Below are positions 35,248-45,069 of a DNA stretch of 64,000 nt, in pieces. Source of the stretch: Neorhizobium sp. SHOUNA12A (lineage in GTDB: Bacteria > Pseudomonadota > Alphaproteobacteria > Rhizobiales > Rhizobiaceae); NCBI RefSeq assembly GCF_023006505.1, contig NZ_JALBGV010000023.1, forward strand, positions 1 through 64,000, given 5' to 3'. Made by a program: the position numbers and the translations under genes. Numbering within the stretch: position 1 is the stretch's first letter; the number at the start of each line of letters is the position of its first letter. The notes under the pieces were generated by a model. It searched no databases. It worked only from the letters and a program-made list of their open reading frames with translations, and was not told the DNA's origin.

Positions 35248-37524
35248 ATGGATATGAACGAAATCAAAGAGATCTTCTTTCAGGAATGCGAAGAGCAGCT
35301 CGCAGAACTGGAGTCGGGTCTTCTCAAGCTGAACGACGGGGATCGCGACCCCGAAACGGTGAACGCCGTTTTCCGTGCCGTTCATTCCATCAAGGGGGGT
35401 GCTGGCGCCTTCGGTCTGGACGACCTGGTTTCCTTCGCCCACGTCTTCGAGACGACGCTCGATTGCGTACGCTCCAACAAGCTCGAGCCGACGCAGGACG
35501 TCCTAAAGGTCATGCTCAAGTCGGCAGACGTGCTGGCCGATCTCGTCAGCGCATCGCGTGACGGCGGCGGCGTCGACGAATCGAGAAGCCGCAGCCTCGT
35601 CAAGGAACTTGAGGCGCTCGCCCATGGCGGGTCGCCCTCTTCCTCCGGCCACGACGCCCCGAAACCGGCCGCAAAGGCTGCCCCGGCTCCCGTGGCGAAA
35701 GTTGATCTTCCCAAACCGAGCGACGACAGCGGCTTTCAGCCGGTCCCCTTTTCGTTCGACGGCTTCGGCGAGGACGATGAGCCGGCAATTGAAGGCTCGG
35801 TCTACGAAGTCTCGTTCAAGCCGCGTCGCGAACTCTATTCCAAGGGCAACGAGGCAGCGCTCCTGCTGCGCGATCTGTCCCGTCTGGGAGAGATGAGCAT
35901 CAATTGCGACACGGACGCTCTGCCGACCCTCGACAAGATGGATCCGGAGGCCTCCTATTTCAGCTGGAAGATCTCGATCCGGACCACCAGGAGCGAAGAC
36001 GACATCCGTGCCGTCTTCGAATTCGCGGAATGGGATTGCGACCTCGAAGTGAAGCTTGCCGAAGAGGCATCTTCCAACGAGGAACTGCCGATGGTCCCGG
36101 TTCCGTTCGATCTGTCGATCCTTGATGACTCCGCTGGTGGAGAAGACGAGGAAAAGACCGCCGAACGAGGCGTTTCGGAAGAAACCGTCGCTGCGGCCGT
36201 ATCCGCTGCCGAGACCGCAAGCAACGTCTCGAGGACGGCCCGTGCCGCCGAGAGGAAGGAATCGGCTGCCGCGGCAGCTGCCGCCCAGAACAATGCCGCT
36301 GCCGCAGCAGCCGGCGCTGGCCAGACGATCCGCGTTGATCTCGACCGCGTCGACCGTCTCATCAACCTCGTCGGCGAACTCGTCATCAACCAGGCGATGC
36401 TCTCCCAGAGTGTCGTCGAGAACGACGCGACCGGTACATCGGCCGTCAACATGGGCCTCGAAGAGCTGCAGCAGCTCACCCGCGAGATCCAGGACTCGGT
36501 CATGGCGATCCGCGCACAGCCGGTAAAGCCGGTCTTCCAGCGCATGTCGCGTATCGTCCGCGAAGTGGCCGACATGGTCGGCAAGTCGATCCGCCTGGTC
36601 ACCGAAGGTGAAAACACCGAAGTCGACAAGACGGTCATCGACAAGATCGCCGAACCGCTGACCCACATGATCCGTAACGCCGTCGACCACGGCATCGAGT
36701 CGCCCGAAAAGCGCGAGGCCGCCGGCAAGGATCCGGAAGGCACGATCAAGCTGACCGCAAAACATCGTTCGGGCCGCATCCTGATCGAACTTGCCGACGA
36801 CGGCGCCGGCATCAACCGTGAGCGCGTCCGCCAGAAGGCGATCGACAACGACATCATCGCAGCCGACGCCAACCTGTCGGATGACGAGATCGACAACCTG
36901 ATCTTCATGGCGGGTTTCTCGACCGCCGATAAGATCTCCGACATTTCCGGTCGCGGCGTCGGTATGGACGTCGTCAAGCGCTCGATCCAGGCGCTCGGCG
37001 GCCGCATCTCGATCTCATCGCGGCCGGGCTTCGGCTCGACCTTCACCATGAGCCTGCCGCTGACGCTTGCCGTTCTGGACGGAATGGTCGTCACGGTCGC
37101 CGGCCAGACGTTGGTGGTGCCGCTGACCGCCATCGTCGAGACGCTGCAGCCGGAGGCTGCCGCCATCCATTCCTTCGGCGCCAATCAGCGGCTTATCTCG
37201 ATCCGCAACTCGTTCTGCCCGCTGGTCGACGTGGGCCGGGTCCTCAACTACCGCGCCACCCAGGCCAATCCGGTCGAAGGTGTCGCGCTGCTGGTCGAAT
37301 CGGAAGGCGGCGGCCAGCGCGCCCTGATGGTCGATGCCATCCAGGGCCAGCGCCAGGTCGTCATCAAGTCGCTCGAGGCAAACTACACGCACGTTCCGGG
37401 CATCGCCGCAGCCACCATTCTCGGTGACGGCCGCGTCGCTCTCATCCTCGACGTCGATGCGGTCGTCGCAGCGTCTCGAGGCCAGTCCATGAAACCTGAA
37501 ATGTCGTTAGCCGCCACGGGTTGA
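35248..37524 (+). CDS. cheA: Chemotaxis histidine kinase CheA
   Basis: The 758-aa kinase has an HPt domain with H46 in AVHSIKGGAGAFG, a CheY-binding P2 region (about 150-280), an Ala-rich linker (about 310-345), a dimerisation domain (VDLDRVDRLINLVGELVINQAML), the ATPase domain with N-box HMIRNAVDHGIESPE, G1 DDGAGIN and G2 SGRGVGMDVVK, and a CheW-like P5 domain. It phosphorylates CheY1, CheY2 and CheB in response to receptors. Confidence 0.96.
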   Translation: MDMNEIKEIFFQECEEQLAELESGLLKLNDGDRDPETVNAVFRAVHSIKGGAGAFGLDDLVSFAHVFETTLDCVRSNKLEPTQDVLKVMLKSADVLADLVSASRDGGGVDESRSRSLVKELEALAHGGSPSSSGHDAPKPAAKAAPAPVAKVDLPKPSDDSGFQPVPFSFDGFGEDDEPAIEGSVYEVSFKPRRELYSKGNEAALLLRDLSRLGEMSINCDTDALPTLDKMDPEASYFSWKISIRTTRSEDDIRAVFEFAEWDCDLEVKLAEEASSNEELPMVPVPFDLSILDDSAGGEDEEKTAERGVSEETVAAAVSAAETASNVSRTARAAERKESAAAAAAAQNNAAAAAAGAGQTIRVDLDRVDRLINLVGELVINQAMLSQSVVENDATGTSAVNMGLEELQQLTREIQDSVMAIRAQPVKPVFQRMSRIVREVADMVGKSIRLVTEGENTEVDKTVIDKIAEPLTHMIRNAVDHGIESPEKREAAGKDPEGTIKLTAKHRSGRILIELADDGAGINRERVRQKAIDNDIIAADANLSDDEIDNLIFMAGFSTADKISDISGRGVGMDVVKRSIQALGGRISISSRPGFGSTFTMSLPLTLAVLDGMVVTVAGQTLVVPLTAIVETLQPEAAAIHSFGANQRLISIRNSFCPLVDVGRVLNYRATQANPVEGVALLVESEGGGQRALMVDAIQGQRQVVIKSLEANYTHVPGIAAATILGDGRVALILDVDAVVAASRGQSMKPEMSLAATG

Positions 37525-37530
37525 GTTGTT

Positions 37531-37998
37531 ATGTCGTATGCCGTGAAAAATCTGGTCCCGGGAAGCAAGGAGCTGATCGCTTTTCGCATCAGCGATCAGG
37601 AATTTTGCGTGAACATCATGTCCGTCCGCGAGATTCGCGGATGGACCCAGGCAACCCCGCTGCCGCATGCGCCCGCCTATGTCATGGGTGTCATCAATCT
37701 GCGCGGCGCGGTCCTGCCGATTGTCGATCTTTCGGCCCGGCTTGGCATGAAGGATGCCGAGCCGACGGTACGCCATGTGATTATCGTGGCGCAGATGAAG
37801 GCCAAGATTGTTGGTCTCCTCGTCGAGGCCGTTTCCGATATCCTTACGATTACCGACGAGAATATCCAGCCAGTACCGGAAGTCTCCTCCGATCTGGAGA
37901 GACAATATGCCCGGGGGATTCTCGCCATCGATAAGCGGATGATCTGCATGATCGAGTTGGACGCCCTCTTCCCCGACCAGGAAAGCGACGCTGCATGA
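37531..37998 (+). CDS. cheW: Chemotaxis coupling protein CheW
   Basis: The 155-aa CheW domain protein links receptors to CheA. Typical stretches are LIAFRISDQEFCVNIMSVREIRGWTQATPLPHAPAYVMGVINLRGAVLPIVDL and IVAQMKAKIVGLLVEAVSDILTI. It starts 6 bp after cheA and overlaps cheR by 4 nt. Confidence 0.95.
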   Translation: MSYAVKNLVPGSKELIAFRISDQEFCVNIMSVREIRGWTQATPLPHAPAYVMGVINLRGAVLPIVDLSARLGMKDAEPTVRHVIIVAQMKAKIVGLLVEAVSDILTITDENIQPVPEVSSDLERQYARGILAIDKRMICMIELDALFPDQESDAA

Positions 37999-38903
37999 AG
38001 CCCTTGGGCGCCATAGAAAGCCGACAATCACCGGATGAGGTGCTCGCAAGCGGAGAATATCCGCTGACGCGCCGCGACCTCACCGACATTTCGGCGATGA
38101 TCTACTCGGATGCCGGAATCTATCTCAACGATTCCAAGGCCTCGCTCGTCTATTCCCGCCTTTCCAAGCATATTCGGGCCTTGGGTCTGCGCGGCTTCAA
38201 GGATTATTGCGTTCTGGTGGCCTCACCCGAAGGTGCCGCCGCCCGCCGCGAGATGCTGTCGCATCTGACGACCAACTTCACCCGCTTCTTCCGCGAAAAC
38301 CATCATTTCGAGCACCTGCGCGACGAGGTTCTGCCGGGTCTTATCAACCGCGCCAAGAGCGGCGGCCGCGTGCGCATCTGGTCGGCCGCCTGTTCGGATG
38401 GGCAGGAGCCCTATTCGATTGCGCTGACCGTACTGTCGCTGCTTCCCAACGCGGCCGATCTCGATTTCCGTATCCTGGCGACCGATATCGACCCGAAGAT
38501 CCTGGCCGCGGCCCGTACCGGCCTCTACGACGAGAACGCGCTCGAAACGATGACGCCGGCCATGCGCAAGCAATGGTTCCGCGAAGTCGATGCCGGCGGG
38601 CGCCGCAGGTTCCAGATCGACGACCGCGTCAAGAAACTGATTACCTTCAACGAATTGAACCTGATGGCGCAGTGGCCCTTCAAGGGCAATTTCGACATCA
38701 TCTTCTGCCGCAACGTCGTTATCTACTTCGACGAACCGACGCAGGTGAAAATCTGGTCCCGCTTTGCTTCGCTCCTGCCCGAAGGCGGACATCTCTATAT
38801 CGGCCATTCCGAGCGTGTTTCCGGCGACGCCAAAAACCTGTTCGATAATATCGGTATCACCACCTATCGTTATACCGGTAAGGGCGCGGGGAGAAAAGCA
38901 TGA
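37995..38903 (+). CDS. cheR: Chemotaxis protein methyltransferase CheR
   Basis: The 302-aa enzyme methylates receptor glutamates using SAM. The N-terminal CheR domain includes [18 protein letters not shown], the SAM-binding strand reads [18 protein letters not shown], followed by [10 protein letters not shown] and [23 protein letters not shown] overlaps link it to cheW and cheB, so adaptation enzymes are made in step. In S. meliloti CheR also binds CheT, encoded downstream here. Confidence 0.95.
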   Translation: MKPLGAIESRQSPDEVLASGEYPLTRRDLTDISAMIYSDAGIYLNDSKASLVYSRLSKHIRALGLRGFKDYCVLVASPEGAAARREMLSHLTTNFTRFFRENHHFEHLRDEVLPGLINRAKSGGRVRIWSAACSDGQEPYSIALTVLSLLPNAADLDFRILATDIDPKILAAARTGLYDENALETMTPAMRKQWFREVDAGGRRRFQIDDRVKKLITFNELNLMAQWPFKGNFDIIFCRNVVIYFDEPTQVKIWSRFASLLPEGGHLYIGHSERVSGDAKNLFDNIGITTYRYTGKGAGRKA

Positions 38904-39940
38904 GCGCTCCGGCACGAGTCCTGGTCGTTGACGATTCACCCACCATGCGCGGGCTGATTACGGCCATCCTGAATTCCGACCCGGAAGTGAATGTCGTTGG
39001 CCAGGCTGGCGATGCGCTGGAAGCACGCGTCGCGATCAAGCAGCTCAACCCCGATGTCGTTACCCTTGATATCGAGATGCCCAACATGAATGGGCTGGAA
39101 TTTCTCGAAAAGATCATGCGCCTGCGTCCGATGCCGGTAATCATGGTCTCGGCAATGACCCATCAGGGTGCCAATGCGACGTTGGCTGCTCTTGAGATCG
39201 GCGCGTTCGATTGCGTCGGCAAACCGGCTCCCGGCGATGTCCGCCCGTTCATGGATCTTGCCGAAAAGGTGAAGGCTGCAGCCCGGTCCGGACCCCGCCG
39301 GAATGGGCCGACGCCTTTCATCGCCGCCTCTCCCGCTGCGGAATACCGGGTGGGTCGGAAGGTTGTGGCTATAGGGTCGTCAACTGGAGGTGTTGAAGCT
39401 CTTATCGCGGTATTACAAAAGTTCCCGCAAAATTGTCCGCCGACCGTAATTACTCAACATATGCCTTCCACGTTTACCAAAAGTTTTGCCGAACGCCTTA
39501 ATCGTATCTGCGCTCCTGTGGTGCAGGAAGCCACCGATGGCGCGCGGCTGGAGATCGGCAGGATCTATCTGGCGCCCGGTGGCGAACGACACTTGCAGGT
39601 GGTCAATCCGTCGGCGCCATGTTGCCGGCTGATCGAAAAGGAGCCGGTAAACGGTCACAGGCCCTCAGTGGACGTCCTTTTCGACTCGGTCGCCGACCTG
39701 GCAGGTCGCAATGCGGTCGGGGTCATCCTGACGGGCATGGGCCGCGATGGAGCTGCAGGTTTGCTCAGAATGCGTAGCGCGGGCGCACGCACGATCGGGC
39801 AGAACGAAAAGACCTGTGTGGTCTACGGCATGCCGAGGGTTGCCCATGAAATGGGGGCTGTCGAGCAACAACTGCCGTTAGGCTCCATAGGAGAAGAAGT
39901 GTTGAAGTTAACTGCTGCCCGAAAAGAAGGTACCGAATAA
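38900..39940 (+). CDS. cheB: Protein-glutamate methylesterase CheB
   Basis: The 346-aa protein has an N-terminal receiver domain (D57 in TLDIEMPNM) and a C-terminal methylesterase domain with the catalytic serine region [12 protein letters not shown], the [15 protein letters not shown] segment and [16 protein letters not shown]. It removes receptor methyl groups when phosphorylated. It overlaps cheR by 4 nt and abuts cheY2 directly. Codons around 39355-39500 look slightly less GC-rich than the flanks. Confidence 0.95.
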   Translation: MSAPARVLVVDDSPTMRGLITAILNSDPEVNVVGQAGDALEARVAIKQLNPDVVTLDIEMPNMNGLEFLEKIMRLRPMPVIMVSAMTHQGANATLAALEIGAFDCVGKPAPGDVRPFMDLAEKVKAAARSGPRRNGPTPFIAASPAAEYRVGRKVVAIGSSTGGVEALIAVLQKFPQNCPPTVITQHMPSTFTKSFAERLNRICAPVVQEATDGARLEIGRIYLAPGGERHLQVVNPSAPCCRLIEKEPVNGHRPSVDVLFDSVADLAGRNAVGVILTGMGRDGAAGLLRMRSAGARTIGQNEKTCVVYGMPRVAHEMGAVEQQLPLGSIGEEVLKLTAARKEGTE

Positions 39941-40330
39941 ATGTCTATCGCTGAAAAAATCAAAGTTCTGATCGTCGACGATCAGGTCACCAGCCGCCTG
40001 CTGCTCAGCGACGCCCTGACACAGCTCGGCTTCAAACAGATCACTTCTGCCGGCGATGGCGAGCAGGGCATGAAGATCATGGCCGAGCAGCCGCACCATC
40101 TCGTCATTTCGGATTTCAACATGCCGAAAATGGACGGTATCGGTTTCCTGCAGGCCGTTCGCGCCAATCCGAACACGAAGAAGGCCGCATTCATCATCCT
40201 GACGGCCCAGGGCGACCGTGCCCTGGTTCAGAAGGCTGCATCGCTCGGCGCCAACAACGTTCTCGCCAAGCCGTTCACGATCGAAAAGATGAAGGCCGCT
40301 ATCGAAGCGGTGTTTGGAGCATTGAAATGA
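39941..40330 (+). CDS. cheY2: Chemotaxis response regulator CheY2 (motor control)
   Basis: The 129-aa receiver has D13-D14, phosphoryl site D58 in [13 protein letters not shown]-loop LTAQG and K in LAKPFTI. Rhizobial CheY2-P slows or modulates the unidirectional flagellar motor, while CheY1 acts as the phosphate sink. The start is directly after the cheB stop and the stop overlaps cheD by 4 nt. Confidence 0.93.
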   Translation: MSIAEKIKVLIVDDQVTSRLLLSDALTQLGFKQITSAGDGEQGMKIMAEQPHHLVISDFNMPKMDGIGFLQAVRANPNTKKAAFIILTAQGDRALVQKAASLGANNVLAKPFTIEKMKAAIEAVFGALK

Positions 40331-40884
40331 ATGACGCCGCTGCAGTCAGGCGTGTCCATATTATCCAGGGGGAATTTAAGGTCCTGAACGACCCGAATGC
40401 TGTTCTCTCCACGATTCTGGGCTCATGCGTGGCTGCGTGTCTTCGCGATCCTGTCGCCGGTATCGGCGGCATGAACCACTTCCTGCTTCCGGGATCCGCC
40501 GGTTCCATGGCCTCGGGCGGCGATGCGACGCGTTACGGCGTGCATCTGATGGAACTGTTGATCAATGGTCTTTTGAAGCAGGGAGCCCGGCGAGACCGGT
40601 TGGAAGCGAAGATTTTTGGCGGCGCCAAGACAATTGCCAGCTTTTCGAATGTCGGCGAACAGAATGCCGCATTCGCTATGGAATTTCTAAAGGACGAAGG
40701 TATTCCGGTGGTCGGCTCCTCAACGGGCGGGGAGCACGGGCGCAAGCTGGAGTTCTGGCCCGTAAGCGGTCGGGCTCGTCAGTATCCGCTGACCGGCGCC
40801 GAAACTCAACGGACCGTGGCGATGGAGCAGCGTCCGGTACGCATGCCGACGAAGCCGGTCGAGAGCTCAATCGAGTTCTTCTAA
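40327..40884 (+). CDS. cheD: Chemoreceptor glutamine deamidase CheD
   Basis: The 185-aa protein has the CheD active site: cysteine in [12 protein letters not shown] and histidine in [10 protein letters not shown], followed by [32 protein letters not shown]. It deamidates receptor glutamines and can interact with CheY-type proteins. It overlaps cheY2 by 4 nt. cheT follows after 29 nt. Confidence 0.94.
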   Translation: MNDAAAVRRVHIIQGEFKVLNDPNAVLSTILGSCVAACLRDPVAGIGGMNHFLLPGSAGSMASGGDATRYGVHLMELLINGLLKQGARRDRLEAKIFGGAKTIASFSNVGEQNAAFAMEFLKDEGIPVVGSSTGGEHGRKLEFWPVSGRARQYPLTGAETQRTVAMEQRPVRMPTKPVESSIEFF

Positions 40885-40913
40885 AAAAATCATTTCTCGG
40901 GGCGAAGATAGCC

Positions 40914-41303
40914 ATGAACGACATCGTCAAGACGCCAATCGCTCCGTTTGAGGAATCTCTTCCAGAAGTCCTGATGCGCCTGGTCTCGGAGCTTCATGAC
41001 GTGGCATACCTGATCGAACGGGTCGAGCCGCAGCTTCTGGAACTCGGCGGAGAAACAATCCTGCAATCGCCGGACAGCCTGAAAGTCCTGCAGGGCATCG
41101 ACCTTGCCGTGCAGAAGACGCGCGGCCTTGCGGAATTCGTCGACACCATCACCGGCGGCATTCCGAGCGAATGGATGGTCGATGTCTCGACCGCGCTCAA
41201 TCTCGTCAAGCTTGCCGACATGCAGAAGGCGCTGACCAACGGCATGCGCCACGGCCATTCCCAGCCTTTGAGCAAGGCAGCCGGCGATTTCGATTTCTTC
41301 TGA
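40914..41303 (+). CDS. cheT: CheT, putative CheY1 phosphatase
   Basis: The 129-aa helical protein is the last gene of the che operon and ends AAGDFDFF. It contains D63-LAV-Q67, a DxxxQ motif like that of CheZ-type phosphatases. S. meliloti CheT, in the same position, dephosphorylates CheY1-P and binds CheR. Overall similarity to CheZ is negligible. The ribosome site is weak. A 17-bp palindrome TCGGCCAT-G-ATGGCCGA (41327-41343) follows the stop without a T-run. Confidence 0.85.
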   Translation: MNDIVKTPIAPFEESLPEVLMRLVSELHDVAYLIERVEPQLLELGGETILQSPDSLKVLQGIDLAVQKTRGLAEFVDTITGGIPSEWMVDVSTALNLVKLADMQKALTNGMRHGHSQPLSKAAGDFDFF

Positions 41304-41326
41304 TCGCCAGCCCTGACATGCATGTT

Positions 41327-41343
41327 TCGGCCATGATGGCCGA
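41327..41343. repeat. 17-bp palindrome between cheT and fliF
   Basis: TCGGCCAT and ATGGCCGA flank a single G. As RNA it would form only a shortened hairpin and there is no T-run, so it may be a protein-binding site for the fliF promoter instead of a terminator. Confidence 0.35.
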
Positions 41344-41466
41344 TTACCCAGCCAGCCCTCCATAGTCGCCAGAATCCCTGCGCTCGCGAAACGCTCGCAC
41401 AAGCTTCGCTTTCTAAGGTGCGACTGGGCATGGGCTCGAATACCTAGTTGGCGATGTGGGAACAGA

Positions 41467-43137
41467 ATGAATCTGTTGGCTCAATTTTCACAAGTCTTTA
41501 GAAATCTGGCCGGTTTAGGCCAGACGAGACTTATTGCTTTAGGCGCTGTCGGCGTCATTTCAGTTGCGATCGTTATTGCGGCGGCCCTCTTCGTTAACAA
41601 GCCGGCTTACGAAACGCTCTATGTCGGGCTTGATAAGGCCGACCTCAACCAGGTGAGTATTGCGCTGGCAGAGGCTAACATGCCTTTCCAGGTCGGTACG
41701 GACGGTTCGAGCCTTCAGGTTCCGGCCGGCTCGACGAGCAAGGCGCGGCTTCTGCTGGCCGAGCGCGGTCTACCGAACAGCTCCAACGCCGGTTATGAAC
41801 TCTTCGACAACGTCGGCTCGCTCGGCCTGACCTCCTTCATGCAGGAAGTCACCCGCGTTCGGGCCTTGGAAGGCGAGATCGGCCGGTCGATCCAGCAGAT
41901 CAACGGCGTCAACGCCGCTCGCGTCCATATCGTGATGCCGGATGTCGGCAACTTCCGCAGGGGTGAACAGAAGCCGACCGCATCGGTGATGATCCGGGCC
42001 AGCTCGACGACGGGCCGCAAGGCGACGTCGTCCATTCGTCACCTTGTCGCTTCCGCAGTCCCGGGCCTCGACGTCGATGACGTGACAATTCTCGACTCCA
42101 CCGGTCAGTTGCTCGCATCGGGCGACGAATACGGCGGCAGCGAAATGAATAAATCGCTGAGCATCGTCCAGAACGTTCAGCAGGAAATCGAGAACAATAT
42201 CGACAAGGCGCTGGCGCCTTTCCTCGGCATGGACAATTTCCGTTCGAGCGTCACGGCGTCTTTGAACACGGACAGCCAGCAGATCAACGAGACGGTCTTC
42301 GATCCGAACTCCCGCGTCGAACGTTCGGTCCGGACCACCAAGGAAGCGTCCAAGTCGCAGCAGACCCAGGACGACAACGCTACGACCGTCGAGCAGAACG
42401 TGCCGCAGGCCGCTCCGCCTCCGGGTGGTGCCAATGGTCCGAAATCGACTGATCAGTCCGACAAGAAGGAAGAACAGACCAACTACGAAATCAATCAGAA
42501 GACGGTCGCCACGACGCGCAACAGCTATCAGATCGAGAAAGTCTCGGTCGCGGTGGTCGTCAACAAGGGCCGCGTCGCCAAAATGATCGGCGAGCCGGCT
42601 GACCAGGCCAAGGTCGATGCCTATCTCGCCGAGATGCAGAAGATCGTGGCATCCGCGGCAGGCATCAATTCGGGCCGCGGCGATGTCGTCACCCTGACGG
42701 CCATGGACTTCCTGGAGAACCAGCTTCTGAGCGAGGCCTCCAGCGGTCCGGGCATGATGGACATGCTGAGCCGGAATGTCGGAGGCATCATCAACTCGCT
42801 CGCCTTCGTCCTGGTTGCTTTCCTGGTGGTCTGGCTCGGTCTTCGCCCGCTCATCCGCACCGTCAGCGGCACCAATGTCGCCGGCGAAGCGGCAGAGGGT
42901 GCAGGTCTCGAACTTCCCGACTTCTCGCCTACGACCGGCAGCCCGGCTCTCATGGACGGCTTCGGTTCCGATTTCGGTTTCGACAGCTCGAACGACATGC
43001 TGGGCGGTGGCGACGATGAGGGCTTCAACCGCCGCGTCAAGGAAGGCCCCGAAAAGCGGCTTGCCCGGATGGTCGAAATCTCCGAAGAGCGCGCCGCGAA
43101 GATTCTCCGCAAGTGGGCGCTCGAAAAGGCAGCGTGA
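41467..43137 (+). CDS. fliF: Flagellar MS-ring protein FliF
   Basis: The 556-aa protein has an N-terminal membrane helix (LIALGAVGVISVAIVIAAALFV), the ring-building motif YETLYVGLDKADLNQVSIALAEANMPF, a long periplasmic part with a low-complexity QT/NG segment near 300-335, a second helix (IINSLAFVLVAFLVVWLGLRPLI, about 437-460) and a C-terminal tail that binds FliG. It is transcribed separately from the che operon, 163 bp downstream, and ends at a strong terminator. Confidence 0.95.
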   Translation: MNLLAQFSQVFRNLAGLGQTRLIALGAVGVISVAIVIAAALFVNKPAYETLYVGLDKADLNQVSIALAEANMPFQVGTDGSSLQVPAGSTSKARLLLAERGLPNSSNAGYELFDNVGSLGLTSFMQEVTRVRALEGEIGRSIQQINGVNAARVHIVMPDVGNFRRGEQKPTASVMIRASSTTGRKATSSIRHLVASAVPGLDVDDVTILDSTGQLLASGDEYGGSEMNKSLSIVQNVQQEIENNIDKALAPFLGMDNFRSSVTASLNTDSQQINETVFDPNSRVERSVRTTKEASKSQQTQDDNATTVEQNVPQAAPPPGGANGPKSTDQSDKKEEQTNYEINQKTVATTRNSYQIEKVSVAVVVNKGRVAKMIGEPADQAKVDAYLAEMQKIVASAAGINSGRGDVVTLTAMDFLENQLLSEASSGPGMMDMLSRNVGGIINSLAFVLVAFLVVWLGLRPLIRTVSGTNVAGEAAEGAGLELPDFSPTTGSPALMDGFGSDFGFDSSNDMLGGGDDEGFNRRVKEGPEKRLARMVEISEERAAKILRKWALEKAA

Positions 43138-43163
43138 CAAGGTATCACGAAAATATGATTGCG

Positions 43164-43194
43164 ATGGGCCGGACCTTGTCCGGCCCATTTCTTT
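43164..43194 (+). terminator. fliF terminator
   Basis: An 11-bp stem ATGGGCCGGAC (43164-43174) / GTCCGGCCCAT (43178-43188) with a 3-nt loop is followed by TTCTTTTC. It separates fliF from visN. Confidence 0.85.
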
Positions 43195-43458
43195 TCAGCC
43201 CCGCCGCACACTTGGCGGATTTATCCATTAGCGAATCAGTGAACAATATGGCGCAACTGGGGAAATCCGGTGTCGAGGCGATGGTAATTCGTAATGCGTC
43301 TCCTACAATGGCCTTGATTCGTACAATGGCTTCCGAGGTCCCGTGGAGGGTGGGGCTGGCTGGAAATTCCGGTGTGGACGACGAATGAGAGCGGCTACCA
43401 ACAGTATTCCTTGAAGAATTCGTCTAACTCGGGATCGTTTCGGCCCAAGAGGGGTTGT

Positions 43459-43608
43459 ATGAAATCGCAGCATGCCGCGGCGCGCGCATTCATGATGGAT
43501 GCGCCACGTGGCGGGGAGCAGATCGCGAATGGAGTTGTCGGGGGTAGAAATGATGACGGAGGGGCGCTCCTATACGGAGTCTGCCGGCTCCCGGGGACTA
43601 TCGCGTGA
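43459..43608 (+). CDS. Possible short upstream frame overlapping visN
   Basis: An ATG at 43459 preceded by AAGAGGGG opens a 49-codon frame (MKSQHAAARAFMMDAPRGG...) that overlaps the first 80 bp of visN in another frame. The peptide resembles nothing known. It could couple or tune visN translation, or be chance. The rest of 43195-43528 shows no gene; visN promoter elements must lie there. Confidence 0.25.
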   Translation: MKSQHAAARAFMMDAPRGGEQIANGVVGGRNDDGGALLYGVCRLPGTIA

Positions 43609-44266
43609 GCAATTGGTTCGCCGTCTTTCTGTTCTGGCGGGATCCAACAACGTTCAGGCAGTCATGCGCCTGCTTGCCGATTACGTCGGCGCTTCTCATT
43701 TTCTGCTGGCCCGCTACGACCTTATCCAGGAGCAGGGCCTCGATTTTATCGTAGCGTCCAACTGGCCGTTCGATCTCGTCCGGCGCCTAGGCTCGGAGCT
43801 TGCGAGCGGTTACGCCCGTTCCACCGAACTCGAAAAATGTCTCTCGCTGCTGACCCCGAGCTTTGCGCTGTTGCCGGACGACATCGTGCCGCCGGACGAC
43901 ATCAGCCGGCAGTATTGCGCGCTGACGTTCTGTGTCGGCCGGACGCGCTTCTCGCTGATGCTGCTGTTTCTGGACGGCATCATCCTGTCGCAGGAACGGT
44001 TGAGGGAAGTAGGGCTGTTCGCCGCCTACGGCTCCAGTTTCGGAGAGAATGCCGACGCCAGGACGGAACGTGATTTCGAACTGACCGAACGCGAGCTGGA
44101 ATGTCTCTTCTGGATTGCCGAGGGCAAGACCAGCGACGAGATCGCCGTGATCCTCGGCATATCTCGCAACACGATCAACAATTACATTACCAGCGTGATG
44201 CGCAAGACGGCAACCAAGACTCGTTCCGAGGCGATTGCCTACGCCGTTCGCAACAATCTAGTTTAG
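43529..44266 (+). CDS. visN: Motility master regulator VisN (LuxR family)
   Basis: The 245-aa protein has an N-terminal effector-type domain and a C-terminal LuxR helix-turn-helix (LTERELECLFWIAEGKTSDEIAVILGISRNTINNYITSVMRK). In rhizobia VisN and VisR act together at the top of the flagellar and chemotaxis cascade, activating rem and then class II genes. Start choice is uncertain among 43499, 43529, 43550 and 43553; 43529 has GGGGAG about 10 nt upstream. It is followed 13 bp later by visR. Confidence 0.9.
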   Translation: MELSGVEMMTEGRSYTESAGSRGLSREQLVRRLSVLAGSNNVQAVMRLLADYVGASHFLLARYDLIQEQGLDFIVASNWPFDLVRRLGSELASGYARSTELEKCLSLLTPSFALLPDDIVPPDDISRQYCALTFCVGRTRFSLMLLFLDGIILSQERLREVGLFAAYGSSFGENADARTERDFELTERELECLFWIAEGKTSDEIAVILGISRNTINNYITSVMRKTATKTRSEAIAYAVRNNLV

Positions 44267-44279
44267 GAAAATAATTTCA

Positions 44280-45026
44280 ATGGGTTATTCGCGCAGCGGC
44301 ACGGCAGATGGACCTGGAAGCATCCAGTATCTGCGCCTCCAGCGCGCATCGAGCCGGTCGGACATCTTCCCGAAGCTCATCGCCATGCAGAAGAACCTGA
44401 AGGCGCGGAATTTTGCGGTTTTCCGCATCGCAGGCGCCGGGTTGCCCAACAAGCGCAAGCTCGTATGCGAGCTTGAAAACTGGGGAGCAGGCGCACTCGA
44501 AAGCAGCAACCAACTCATCAGCGCTTATGGCGAGGCGCTGCTGGACCATATCGAGACGTCACTCCTGCCGCTGATCTGGAACGGTTCGGAGAACACGAGT
44601 TTTGCCGATGCCGGCGAATTCTCGCCATTGACGCATCGTCTGGATGCCGGCGCCGTTCCCTTTTCGGGGATAGCATTCCCCGTACGCCTTGGCGCCCTCG
44701 GCAATGGTTATGTTGCTTTCTTCGGGACGTCGATGGAACTGGTGAGCGATGTCATTATCGACCAGCACGTCAAAAGCTGTCAGGTCGTCATGGACCTGCT
44801 GGCACTCGACGAACGCCGGAGCGTACCCGCGGAATCCCTGAGCGAACGCGAGATTGCCTGTCTTCAATTGGCCGGCGACGGCCGCATCAGCGAAGAGATC
44901 GCCGAAAAACTCGGCCTCTCCGTCCACACCGTCAACGCCTATCTCGGCTCTGCTACCGTCAAGCTCGATTCGGTCAACCGCATCCAGGCGATCGCCAAGG
45001 CGATCAGGCTCGGCTATATCCATTGA
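44280..45026 (+). CDS. visR: Motility master regulator VisR (LuxR family)
   Basis: The 248-aa partner of VisN also ends in a LuxR helix-turn-helix (LSEREIACLQLAGDGRISEEIAEKLGLSVHTVNAYLGSATVKL). The N-terminal half is a GAF-like/autoinducer-type sensor region. The heterodimer is the class I flagellar regulator in S. meliloti. It converges on a minus-strand gene 43 bp downstream; the rem gene is not in this window. Confidence 0.9.
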   Translation: MGYSRSGTADGPGSIQYLRLQRASSRSDIFPKLIAMQKNLKARNFAVFRIAGAGLPNKRKLVCELENWGAGALESSNQLISAYGEALLDHIETSLLPLIWNGSENTSFADAGEFSPLTHRLDAGAVPFSGIAFPVRLGALGNGYVAFFGTSMELVSDVIIDQHVKSCQVVMDLLALDERRSVPAESLSEREIACLQLAGDGRISEEIAEKLGLSVHTVNAYLGSATVKLDSVNRIQAIAKAIRLGYIH

Positions 45027-45069
45027 CCGAGCCGACCGGGAACGCGTCTCTTACGCTTCGGCGGCAGCC

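Noticed and set aside
43164-43388. Small gene after fliF
   Set aside because: The frame overlaps the fliF end and its terminator hairpin, and has no ribosome site.
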